Made by a program: the position numbers and the translations under genes. Shown here piece by piece: positions 1 through 8,162 of a stretch of 64,000 nucleotides of DNA (its first letter is position 1; each line of letters opens with the position of its first letter). The notes beneath the pieces were generated by a model. It made no database searches. It was not told where the DNA came from and was given only the letters and a program-made list of their open reading frames with translations. Source of the DNA: JADGRF01 sp035274465. Its GTDB lineage: Bacteria; Myxococcota_A; Polyangia; Polyangiales; JAFGIB01. The stretch spans positions 1 through 64,000 of the forward strand of contig DATEOF010000446.1 in assembly GCA_035274465.1 (NCBI GenBank), written 5' to 3'.

Positions 1-2
1 CC

Positions 3-233
3 GATTGCGCGATCCCGTGCGCGTTCGATCCCGACGTCACCACCTGCAGCTCCCCGTGCTTCGAGAAGACGGTCGGGCTGTCGCATGCGTGTGCCGTCTG
101 CAACGCGGCCAACCTCGCTTGCGGCTCCAAGCAATGCCGCAATGAATGCCTGCTCGACTCGAAGGGTGCGCCGTGTCGCGATTGCGTGAAGGCCAAGTGC
201 GATCCCGCGTTCCGGATGTGCACGGGCACGTGA
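3..233 (+). CDS. C-terminal end of a cysteine-rich protein (5' end outside window)
   Basis: An open frame enters from the left edge and stops with TGA at 231-233. The 76 visible residues contain 11 cysteines spaced 2 to 16 residues apart (for example CSSPC, CAVC, CGSKQC, CRDC), with few hydrophobic residues. This is the pattern of a secreted, disulphide-rich tail such as those on many myxobacterial surface proteins and lipoproteins. The N terminus, any signal peptide and any catalytic domain lie outside the window, so no function can be assigned. The regular cysteine spacing and clean stop argue for a real coding end rather than a chance frame. Confidence 0.55.
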   Translation, partial: DCAIPCAFDPDVTTCSSPCFEKTVGLSHACAVCNAANLACGSKQCRNECLLDSKGAPCRDCVKAKCDPAFRMCTGT

Positions 234-1072
234 AGGACGACCAGCGCCGAGGCATTCCTGATTCGCTCATTCCAGTCGGTGCTCTCGCAAGGCGCGCTCT
301 GCCGCGTCAATCTGGTCCTGCACGCGTTTTGGATGCATGTTCAGGGCATCGGGCCAAGTAGTCGTGAACGACATCGATCGCCGACCCGGCAGCCATGACG
401 AGCAGCACGGGCGGCACGAGCACCAGGAGTCTGGCTCTACGTATCACGACAAAAGAACCCCAGATCGGAAGGAATCCGATCCCACACGCGATCAGCCTCG
501 ACGCTGCAGTATTGCACGAGGTCGAGGGCGCGCGAACGGGGGCCGTGCACCGAAGCTCGTCCGGGCCTTGTCAGTTGCAACGTCTTGTTAGGTGCGGCTA
601 CTTCGAGAACAGCCCCCACGGCACTCCACCGCATATCCCGCAGACCGCGGTGAACACCTCGACAGTTCCACCTCTCGGAACACACTGTCGAAACTTCTCG
701 ATACCGACTCCCACACACCGAACCCTCGAAAATTGAGGAGCACGCCAGTCGACGCGTGCAACAAGTGGGAACCGAGGCCTGGGTATTCACCTCTGGAGGT
801 CGCTGGACCGACCACGGCGCGAGGCTCGCGATCGACAAAGCGCTCTCAGCGATCAACAGACGGGTCACGTTCTTATCTTCTGTCCGGCTAACGAGCCACG
901 GGTTCGGCAGCGAAGGCCCGCTGCTGAACTTTCAGTCGCCGAGACCGCGGACTTGCAACGGCCTTGCAGTCTATCCCAGCGTCGGGGGCCGGTACTCCGG
1001 CGCTGACGGCAGCAACGCGGACCTTCGTCACTTGCACTCGAAGTTAGGCCGCTCCGACCGTTCGTTATAGCC
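234..1072. other. Gene-poor stretch with integron-like GTTAGGY motifs
   Basis: No frame here has a convincing ribosome site, codon pattern or recognisable protein, and by eye it is richer in A and T than its surroundings. It contains GTTAGGT at 588-594, followed on the reverse strand by AACAAG and a TTGCAAC box, and GTTAGGC at 1042-1048. These resemble the 7-bp core sites of integron attC elements. A third copy (GCCTAAC on the + strand, ~1537-1543) lies just upstream of the SUKH gene start. I could not pair them into a convincing folded attC, so this is a degenerate or coincidental signal. Confidence 0.4.
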
Positions 1073-1501
1073 TCAATCTGCGTGAGTCTCGTCATGCGGC
1101 GGCGGGGGTACTGGACTGCCAAATTCAAGCATGCCGGCAAACTCGCGGAAGCTGTTCGCTATGATGCGATACCGGTCGATCTGGAGGGGGATTGATGGCA
1201 CCTGGCCGACCGTCACATTGGCCGGATCTCGCAGATCGAAGGCGTAGAGTTCACCTGCTCCGTCGGATCCAAACCCGAAGAGCCCGGGAGCAAACTCTTG
1301 GAACCTGTAGCCGCGGTTCAGCTCCATGACCTCCGGCAAGGACCAGAACCAAACGAGCCCGGATCCGATTGACTCGATGTCGATCTGCACGGCGCCGTGT
1401 GCCTCGACGTATTCGACGTACTCTTCAGGAATGTTGGTGGGCGCTTCCGCCCGAAAGGACGCGACTTCGCTTGCGCTGGGCTTCGGAAAACGTGAGTTCA
1501 T
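1073..1501 (-). CDS. SMI1/KNR4 (SUKH) family protein
   Basis: This 142-residue protein has the SUKH core: an N-terminal helical part with a PEEYVEYVEAHG stretch, a short beta segment ending in WSLPEVMELNRGY, then the family's signature PGLFGFGSDGAGELYAFD and a C-terminal helix FREFAGMLEF. SUKH proteins are known as immunity proteins for contact-dependent or polymorphic toxins and also occur as orphans. No toxin gene is visible next to it. The ATG at 1501 was chosen because the longer frame back to 1597 has no family similarity. GTTAGGC lies about 40 bases before the start, as expected if this was once a mobile cassette gene. The family call rests on the signature motif; the immunity role is inferred. 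Confidence 0.8.
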   Translation of the reverse strand: MNSRFPKPSASEVASFRAEAPTNIPEEYVEYVEAHGAVQIDIESIGSGLVWFWSLPEVMELNRGYRFQEFAPGLFGFGSDGAGELYAFDLRDPANVTVGQVPSIPLQIDRYRIIANSFREFAGMLEFGSPVPPPPHDETHAD

Positions 1502-1645
1502 GGGGACAGCGCCAACTGCTTTGCAACGGTCGGTCGGCCTAACTTCCTTATGCAGTACAACCCCTGCAGTGTAATCCGCCACGCTCCCGTCCCACAAACG
1601 CTATCTAATCTCCCCTGGGTCAGGCTTTCCCGCGATGGAATCCCC

Positions 1646-2977
<1,332 letters not shown>

Positions 2978-2990
2978 GCGCTGCCGCCGA

Positions 2991-3716
2991 TCAGGCCGCA
3001 GTGAACACGGCGAAGAGCGCGCCTTCGGGGTCTTGCAGCACGCTGAACGCGCCCATCTGTGGCACGCGGATCTCTTCGACCATCACCTTGCCGCCGGCCG
3101 CTGCTGCGTGCTCGCGCGTCTCGCTCAGGTTCTCGACTCGGATGTACGCGAGCCAGTGCGCCGGCATGCCGGCGGGCCCCTGCATCAGGCTCGCCAGCTG
3201 CTGATCGCCGCGCACGAAGGTCGAGAGCTCGGACATGCCGGGAAATGCCTGGGTCTTCCAGTCGAACATGCGTGCGTACGCGGCTTGCGACGCCGCGGGG
3301 TCCGGCGTGTTCAGCTGATCCCAGACGAAGCTGCCGACGGCCTGCGACGCGGTCGCGAGCTCGCCACCGTGGCCTTGCCAGGCACAGAACACCGCCCCCT
3401 GCGGATCCATGAAAATCGAGAAGCGGCCCGCATCCACTTCCATCGCCGGGACGAGTTGCTTGCAGCCTGCGGCGGTCGCTTGCGCGATGCCATCCTCCAC
3501 CGTGGACACGGAGATATAAGGCAACCAGTGCGGCGGTGCGTCGGGCGGAGGCAGCTTGAACATCGCTGCGACCATCGACTCGCCGCACTTGATGTAGAAA
3601 TACTCGTCGTCGCGGGCCTCGAATCGCCAGTCGAACAACGGGCCATAGAACGCGCGCGCGCCCTTCAGATCGTGCGTGTTCAGCTCGTGGAACATGATCC
3701 GACCCGGCGTGTTCAT
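2991..3716 (-). CDS. Two-domain VOC (glyoxalase/bleomycin-resistance fold) protein
   Basis: A 241-residue protein made of two tandem vicinal-oxygen-chelate domains (about 4-115 and 125-240). Each starts with a helix-strand module (GRIMFHELNTHDLKGARAFY; WDQLNTPDPAASQAAYARMF) and ends with a D-P-Q/E-G-A-x-F strand (DPQGAVFCAW; DPEGALFAVF). This arrangement matches the hydroxylase-like VOC proteins common in actinobacteria and myxobacteria. Such proteins usually act on small molecules or bind hydrophobic compounds; the substrate cannot be read here. The start at 3716 is supported by GGAGG five bases upstream; a longer frame to 3767 lacks such a site. It precedes the kinase gene with a 13-base gap. 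Confidence 0.85.
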   Translation of the reverse strand: MNTPGRIMFHELNTHDLKGARAFYGPLFDWRFEARDDEYFYIKCGESMVAAMFKLPPPDAPPHWLPYISVSTVEDGIAQATAAGCKQLVPAMEVDAGRFSIFMDPQGAVFCAWQGHGGELATASQAVGSFVWDQLNTPDPAASQAAYARMFDWKTQAFPGMSELSTFVRGDQQLASLMQGPAGMPAHWLAYIRVENLSETREHAAAAGGKVMVEEIRVPQMGAFSVLQDPEGALFAVFTAA

Positions 3717-3816
3717 GGGACCTCCGGGGCTTCTCATACCGCGAGAACGCCCCCAACGCGAGACCACGTCCGTTTTCAGCTAGTCGCAGGCAGGACCCTG
3801 GCGCAGGATAGGCTCC

Positions 3817-5256
3817 GTGGATCTCGATCACGCCGCCTGTTACCGCGCGATCAGCGTGCGCGACGCACGCTTCGACGGGAGGTTCTTCACGGGTGTGAAG
3901 ACCACCGGCATCTACTGCCGGCCGATCTGCCCTGCCCGGCTGCCGCGCTCGGAGAACGTCCGGTTCTTCGCCACCGCAGCCGCCGCGCAGGAAGCCGGCT
4001 TTCGCCCCTGTCTGCGCTGTCGGCCGGAGACCGCGCCGGATCTCGGCGTGTGGCGGGGCACGTCGAATACGGTGTCGCGCGCGTTGTCGCTGATCGAGCT
4101 CGGTGTATTGGACGATGGCGACGTCGAGGCGCTCGCGGAGCGCCTGGGTGTCGGCGAGCGGCAGCTGCGGCGCTTGTTTCAACAGCACCTGGGTGCATCG
4201 CCGGTCGCGGTCGCGCAGACGCGGCGCGTCTTGTTGGCCAAGCGATTGATCGACGAGACGCGGCTGCCGATGGCACAGATCGCCTACGGCGCAGGCTTCG
4301 GTAGCATCCGGCGCTTCAACGAGACGTTTCAGAGCCTGTACGGCCGCCCGCCGAGCGCGCTGCGGCGAGCGCGAAGTGCGGGAGGCGTGCGCGGCGAGGT
4401 GCAGCTCTTGTTGCGTTACCAGCCACCGTACGACTGGGAGTCGATGCTGGAATTCCTGCGCCGGCGCGCGATCCCGGGCGTCGAGCGCGTCGGCGAGACC
4501 ACGTACACGCGCACGATCGAGCTGGACGGCAAGCAAGGCTTGCTAACGGTCGAGCCCGGCGCGGGCAATGCGCTGCGCGCGCTGATCCGCTTTCCGAGCG
4601 TCGCGGCGCTGCCGGCGATCATCGCACGCGTGCGGCGCGTGTTCGATCTGGCGGCGGACGCGCAGGCGATCAGCAGCCACCTCGCGCACGACCCGGTGCT
4701 CGCGTCGCTGGTCGCGAGGAGGCCGGGGTTGCGCGTGCCGGGCGCATGGGATGGTTTCGAGCTGGCGATCCGCGCGGTATTGGGGCAGCAGATCACGGTG
4801 GCAGCGGCGCGGAGTTTGGCGGGGCGGCTGGTCGCAAGTCATGGCAGGCCGCTGGACGAGCCGAGCGGGGATCTCACGCACGTGTTCCCGACGCCTGAAG
4901 CGCTGGCGGAGGCGGACTTGTCGCGTTTTGCGGTGCCGCGGAGCAGGGCGAATACGTTAATCGCAGTGGCGAGCGCTGCGGCGGCGGATCCACGACTGTT
5001 CAGCGATCAGGGTGAGCTGGCCGCGGCGGTCGAGCGGTTGCGATCGATCCGCGGCGTGGGCGAGTGGACGGCGCAGTACATCGCGCTGCGGCAGTTGCGG
5101 CAGCCGGATGCGTTCCCGGGGACCGACCTGGGTTTGTTGCGAGGGTTGGCAGCGCAGATCGGACGCAAGGCGCAGGCGAAGGAGCTCGAGGCGCTGGCAG
5201 AGAATTGGCGGCCGTGGCGGGCGTATGCCGCGCAGTATCTGTGGTCGGCGGCTTAG
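3817..5256 (+). CDS. Ada-type methyl sensor/AraC regulator fused to AlkA 3-methyladenine glycosylase
   Basis: This 479-residue protein joins three modules. Residues 1-75 are the Ada metal-binding domain with the zinc cysteines Cys34, Cys38, Cys65 and Cys68 (GIYCRPIC and FRPCLRC); in Ada, the first accepts a methyl group from phosphotriesters and switches on transcription. Residues ~85-185 are an AraC-type double helix-turn-helix. Residues ~195-479 are AlkA-like, ending in a helix-hairpin-helix (GVGEWTAQY) followed by FPGTDLGL with the catalytic aspartate. It should sense alkylation, activate genes and excise alkylated bases. The O6-methylguanine transferase domain of E. coli Ada is absent. 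Translation begins at GTG 3817. The VOC gene diverges 100 bases upstream. Confidence 0.92.
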   Translation: MDLDHAACYRAISVRDARFDGRFFTGVKTTGIYCRPICPARLPRSENVRFFATAAAAQEAGFRPCLRCRPETAPDLGVWRGTSNTVSRALSLIELGVLDDGDVEALAERLGVGERQLRRLFQQHLGASPVAVAQTRRVLLAKRLIDETRLPMAQIAYGAGFGSIRRFNETFQSLYGRPPSALRRARSAGGVRGEVQLLLRYQPPYDWESMLEFLRRRAIPGVERVGETTYTRTIELDGKQGLLTVEPGAGNALRALIRFPSVAALPAIIARVRRVFDLAADAQAISSHLAHDPVLASLVARRPGLRVPGAWDGFELAIRAVLGQQITVAAARSLAGRLVASHGRPLDEPSGDLTHVFPTPEALAEADLSRFAVPRSRANTLIAVASAAAADPRLFSDQGELAAAVERLRSIRGVGEWTAQYIALRQLRQPDAFPGTDLGLLRGLAAQIGRKAQAKELEALAENWRPWRAYAAQYLWSAA

Positions 5257-5379
5257 TTTTCTTGCGCGAGGGCGTCACCGGCGTTCTTCACAGCGGGTTG
5301 AACATCCGCGTTCCAGGCGATGATCGCGCATCCGTGCCCGCGCTCGAACAGAATGACTCCCAGTCGTCTTCGCTCCCGA

Positions 5380-5433
5380 GCTTGTCGGTCGGAGCTCGAT
5401 GGAGTTGCGTAATCGAGTCAGATCGCGGTTGAC
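5380..5433 (+). repeat. Left copy of a ~50-bp inverted repeat
   Basis: This 54-base element starts GCTTGTCGGTCGGAGC and ends GATCGCGGTTGAC. Its reverse complement reappears at 6612-6661 with roughly 46 matching positions and one 4-5-base gap. The pair encloses the decayed HNH-family gene. A shorter third copy lies at 6521-6545. It ends in TTGAC, so it may also carry part of a promoter. Confidence 0.75.
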
Positions 5434-5445
5434 ACTGTTCCGGAA

Positions 5446-5475
5446 CGAAACGTTTTCGCCGCCCCATGCTATAGT
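5446..5475 (+). promoter_or_regulatory. Possible promoter with palindrome before the HNH-family gene
   Basis: TATAGT at 5470-5475 sits 22 bases before the ATG at 5498 and resembles a -10 box. The 13-base palindrome CGAAACGTTTTCG (5446-5458) occupies the spacer and -35 area and could be an operator. TTGACA at 5429-5434 is too far upstream (35 bases) to pair with this -10 box. The call is weak and by inspection only. Confidence 0.25.
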
Positions 5476-6235
5476 CATTGTGTCATTCGAGGCGGATATG
5501 GAACGTCACGATCTCGATTTTGCGGCGGCTGCTCGCCTGGACCATGTCGCGTTGATGGCGGGCTTGCATCGGTTGGCACAACAGGATCGCGCTCTCACCG
5601 CACGGCTGTGAGTGCATCTCCGGGAGGTCGAGGCACGCGGGTTGTATCGCGAGCAAGCGTTTTCTTCGATGTTCGAGTACGCGGTCGAAGCGCTGCACAT
5701 GTCGGAAGACGAAGCGTACGTGCGTTTGCGTGCTGCGAAGGTAGCGAGAGATTTTCCGCTGGTTTTGCAGATGCTGGATAGAAACGAGCTCCACCTGACT
5801 GCGATCAAGCTGCTGGCGCCGCATTTGACGCAGGACAATTGCGTCGAGGTGCTGGAGCGTGCCCGGGCGAAGAGCAAGCGGGAGGTGGAAGTGCTGGTCG
5901 CGAAGCTCGCGCCCAAGCCGGATGTGCCGAGCATCGTGCGTAAGTTGTCGGTGGCTCGGCCGTCGGCGTGCGTGGTGCCGGAGCCGGCGGTCCAACCCGC
6001 GCTAGCGGAGCCGGCCGTTCGCGAGCTTCGACTGGAAACGCCTGCGCAAATACAATCGACAACTCCTCTGAGCCCCGGCCGATACAAGGTGCAGTTCACG
6101 GCGACGCAAGTGCTGCATGACAAGTTGCAGCAACTCAAGGACCTCATGCGGCACCAGATACCCGACGGCGATCTGTGCACGCTCTTCGAGCGCGCGGCCG
6201 ATCGGCTGATCGAACAGCAGATGAAGCGTCGCTTT

Positions 6236-6520
6236 GCTCAGACCACGAAGCTGCGGTCGGATGCGCCGGATGCGGTGCGCGAAGCGGCACAGATCAAGCC
6301 GCGACGTGCTCAGACCACGAAGCCGCGGTCGGACGCGGCGCGCGACGCGGCACAGATGAAGCCGCGAACTGCTCGGCCGGAGAGGCCCACTTCAGCTGGA
6401 CCGGATGCGCTGCGCGACGCGGCGTCAATGCAGCGGCGTACTGCTCAGACCGAGCCGCCGTCAGCCGCACCGCATGCGGCGCGCGACGCGGCGTCAATCC
6501 AACAGCGTACTGCTCCGATC
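6236..6520 (+). repeat. In-frame tandem repeats, units of 63-72 bp
   Basis: Four units begin with GCTC at 6236, 6308, 6371 and 6443, with a partial fifth at 6512, giving periods of 72, 63, 72 and 69 bases. All are multiples of three, so the reading frame is kept. Each unit contains a GCGCGACGCGGC-like core (GCGCGAAGCGGC in the first). They encode the substituted C terminus of the HNH-family remnant. The variation between units indicates an old or diverging array. Confidence 0.8.
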
Positions 6521-6545
6521 TCCATCGGGCCCCGACCGACAAGCG
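6521..6545 (-). repeat. Third, partial copy of the inverted repeat inside the gene end
   Basis: Read on the minus strand this segment matches the first 25 bases of the repeat at 5380-5433 with only two differences. It lies in the same orientation as the right copy (6612-6661), just before the stop at 6574, so the terminal codons of the gene are made of repeat sequence. Confidence 0.65.
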
Positions 6546-6611
6546 CTGAAAAGCGCCTCTGCGACGACAACTAACAGCGCCCTTCTCGCCGATTTTCGTT
6601 CCGGAGCTTGC

Positions 6612-6661
6612 GCCAACCGCGATCCGATTCACGCAGCTCCATCGAGCTCCGATCGACAAGC
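6612..6661 (-). repeat. Right copy of the ~50-bp inverted repeat
   Basis: The reverse complement of 5380-5433, differing by three substitutions and a short gap. The sequence between it and the map stop at 6841 (about 180 bases) shows no gene. Together with the left copy it gives the HNH-family remnant the outline of a small repeat-bounded unit. Confidence 0.75.
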
Positions 6662-6840
6662 AGCTGAATGCTCAGCGAACGGCAGATGATCATCCCTCCG
6701 AGAAATGCCCCAACAACCTGCCGGCGAGCCGTTTGGCCGCCGGGCTATCGTCCGGCGCAAAACAGGACCTCCGCCCGAGACATTTCGCACAGCAGCTACG
6801 CTACGGCCGGAAGGGCGCCGGGTGAACGCGTCAACGACGC

Positions 6841-7581
6841 CTACGTGAGGACGATCGGGCGATCCTTGGTTACCACGAAGGTGTGCTCGAACTGGGCGCC
6901 CACGCTTCCATCCGGCGTGCGCAGGGTCCAGCCGTCGTCGCTTTCGATTACGTCGGTTGCGCGCATCGTGAGGAAGGGTTCGATGGTCAAGACCAGTCCC
7001 TCCCAGAGTACGGTCTTGTCTTTTGCTTCGTAGACGTTCGAGACGTGGGGTGGCTCGTGGATGTGGCGACCTACTCCGTGTCCGCCGAGCGTGCGCACCA
7101 CTCTGAAGCCGTGCTTCTTGGCTCGCTTTTCGATGACCGAGCCGATGCGGTTCAGCGGTTGGCCCGCCCTCGCTTGCTGCATCGCCTCGGCCTGGGCTTC
7201 GCGCGTGGTCCACAGTAGCTGTCTTAGCCTTGGCGCTACGGTGCCGACCGGGGCGCTGGCTCCTGTGTCGGCCCAGTAGCCGTCCAGTTCAGCCGAGACG
7301 TCTACGTTGACCAGGTCGCCTTCGCGCAGGACTTGTTTCTTCGAGGGGATGCCGTGGGCCAGGGCGTCGTTGACACTGATGCAGGTATAGCCCGGGAAGT
7401 TGTAGGCCAGCTGGGGGGCCGAGCGTGCGTGATGGGAGAGGAGTACGTCGCGCCCGACTTCGTCGAGGTCGGCCGTGGTTATTCCGGCTCGCACTTCCTG
7501 CAGGATGGCGTCGCGCGCGCGAGCCACGATGGCTCCAATGCGGCGCAGGCCTTCGAGGTCGTCAGGTCCTTCGATCGACAT
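6841..7581 (-). CDS. map: Type I methionine aminopeptidase
   Basis: This 246-residue cytosolic metalloenzyme removes the initiator methionine from new proteins. All five metal ligands of the family are present: Asp94 (in LVNVD), Asp105 (WADTG), His168 (GGHGVG), Glu201 (LTIEP) and Glu232 (QFEHT), plus the substrate-binding His76 and His175. Length is typical of class I enzymes without an N-terminal extension. The gene lies nine bases after the SnoaL-like gene and probably shares its transcript. The ATG at 7581 aligns with the usual family start. Confidence 0.96.
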   Translation of the reverse strand: MSIEGPDDLEGLRRIGAIVARARDAILQEVRAGITTADLDEVGRDVLLSHHARSAPQLAYNFPGYTCISVNDALAHGIPSKKQVLREGDLVNVDVSAELDGYWADTGASAPVGTVAPRLRQLLWTTREAQAEAMQQARAGQPLNRIGSVIEKRAKKHGFRVVRTLGGHGVGRHIHEPPHVSNVYEAKDKTVLWEGLVLTIEPFLTMRATDVIESDDGWTLRTPDGSVGAQFEHTFVVTKDRPIVLT

Positions 7582-7590
7582 CCCGTAGGA

Positions 7591-7986
7591 CTAGCACAGC
7601 GCCTGCGCCAGCGCGTAGCTGTTCTGAAAGTCGTGGAAGCGCACGATCTTGCCGCCAGCCAGCCAGAACACGTGTACGAGCTCCTGCACCAGCCGCCGGC
7701 CGGTCCGCGGCACCACCGCCTCGCTGTGCAGCAGCACCACGACCTTGTCTCGACCCGACAGGAACTCGAGCGGCTCGAACACCTCGAACTGGAAGTTCTC
7801 GGCCAGGAAGCCGAACACGTTCTTGGCCACTGCTTGCGGGCCGCGATGCACGCCGAAGTACGCGATTCCGCTGGGGCCCGGGTTGTGCCACTCCACGTCC
7901 GCCGCCATCAGCTGAACGAGTCCGGCCACGTCTCCGCGTCCGAAGGCTGCGTACGCTGCTGATACGATCTCGAGGTTCGTCGGCAT
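7591..7986 (-). CDS. SnoaL-like (NTF2 fold) protein
   Basis: A 131-residue protein with the SnoaL/NTF2 cone fold pattern: an N-terminal helix IVSAAYAAFGRGDVAGL, the DVEWHNPGP strand, a V-F-G-F-L-A-E helix, then strands ending in GGKIVRFHDFQNS. Members include small cyclases, isomerases and proteins of unknown role; the conserved D-x-x-W-H and the final H-D are compatible with a polar pocket. The start at 7986 is supported by AAGGAG about nine bases upstream, while a longer frame has no such site. Its partner map follows after nine bases. The specific reaction is unknown. Confidence 0.8.
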   Translation of the reverse strand: MPTNLEIVSAAYAAFGRGDVAGLVQLMAADVEWHNPGPSGIAYFGVHRGPQAVAKNVFGFLAENFQFEVFEPLEFLSGRDKVVVLLHSEAVVPRTGRRLVQELVHVFWLAGGKIVRFHDFQNSYALAQALC

Positions 7987-8162
7987 GTCGGTCGATCTCC
8001 TTGACCGACCCATACGCGCGACGCGCTCGGCCGGATCGAGCCCGTGCAGCTTCACACCTGCCAGACGCGCGCAAGTAATCGACACGGCTCCGCAAATTTC
8101 GCGTCTGCTCAGCAGATCACTAACATCTCCCACCGCCGCCCACATGGGGGCTTCGGGATTCG

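Larger units (their letters stand above)
5498..6574 (+). pseudogene. HNH endonuclease-family gene with in-frame stop and HNH domain lost
   Basis: An ATG at 5498, preceded by GAGGCGG, opens a frame that reads 37 residues up to TGA at 5609-5611 and then continues in the same frame to TAA at 6574. The two parts join exactly as in the common myxobacterial HNH family (helical region with EVEARGLYREQ, LHMSEDEAYVRLRAAKVARD, LLAPHLTQDN, then SPGRYKVQFTA and a RHQIPDGD helix). In intact members this is followed by a C-terminal HNH nuclease. Here residues after about 210 of the downstream part are replaced by 21-24-residue repeats rich in Ala, Arg and Thr, with no HNH motif. A GTG directly after the stop (5612) could restart translation of a 320-residue truncated protein. 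The gene is enclosed by inverted repeats. I infer a decaying gene whose 3' end was overwritten by repeats. Confidence 0.75.

Noticed and set aside
437..868. A 143-codon minus-strand frame containing a PNKTLQLTRPG peptide
   Set aside because: The peptide is typical of translated attC-like sequence and the frame has no ribosome site or family match.
6294..6659. A 121-codon minus-strand frame with repeated GARW and RSEQYA peptides
   Set aside because: It is the antisense translation of the tandem and inverted repeats, not a separate gene.
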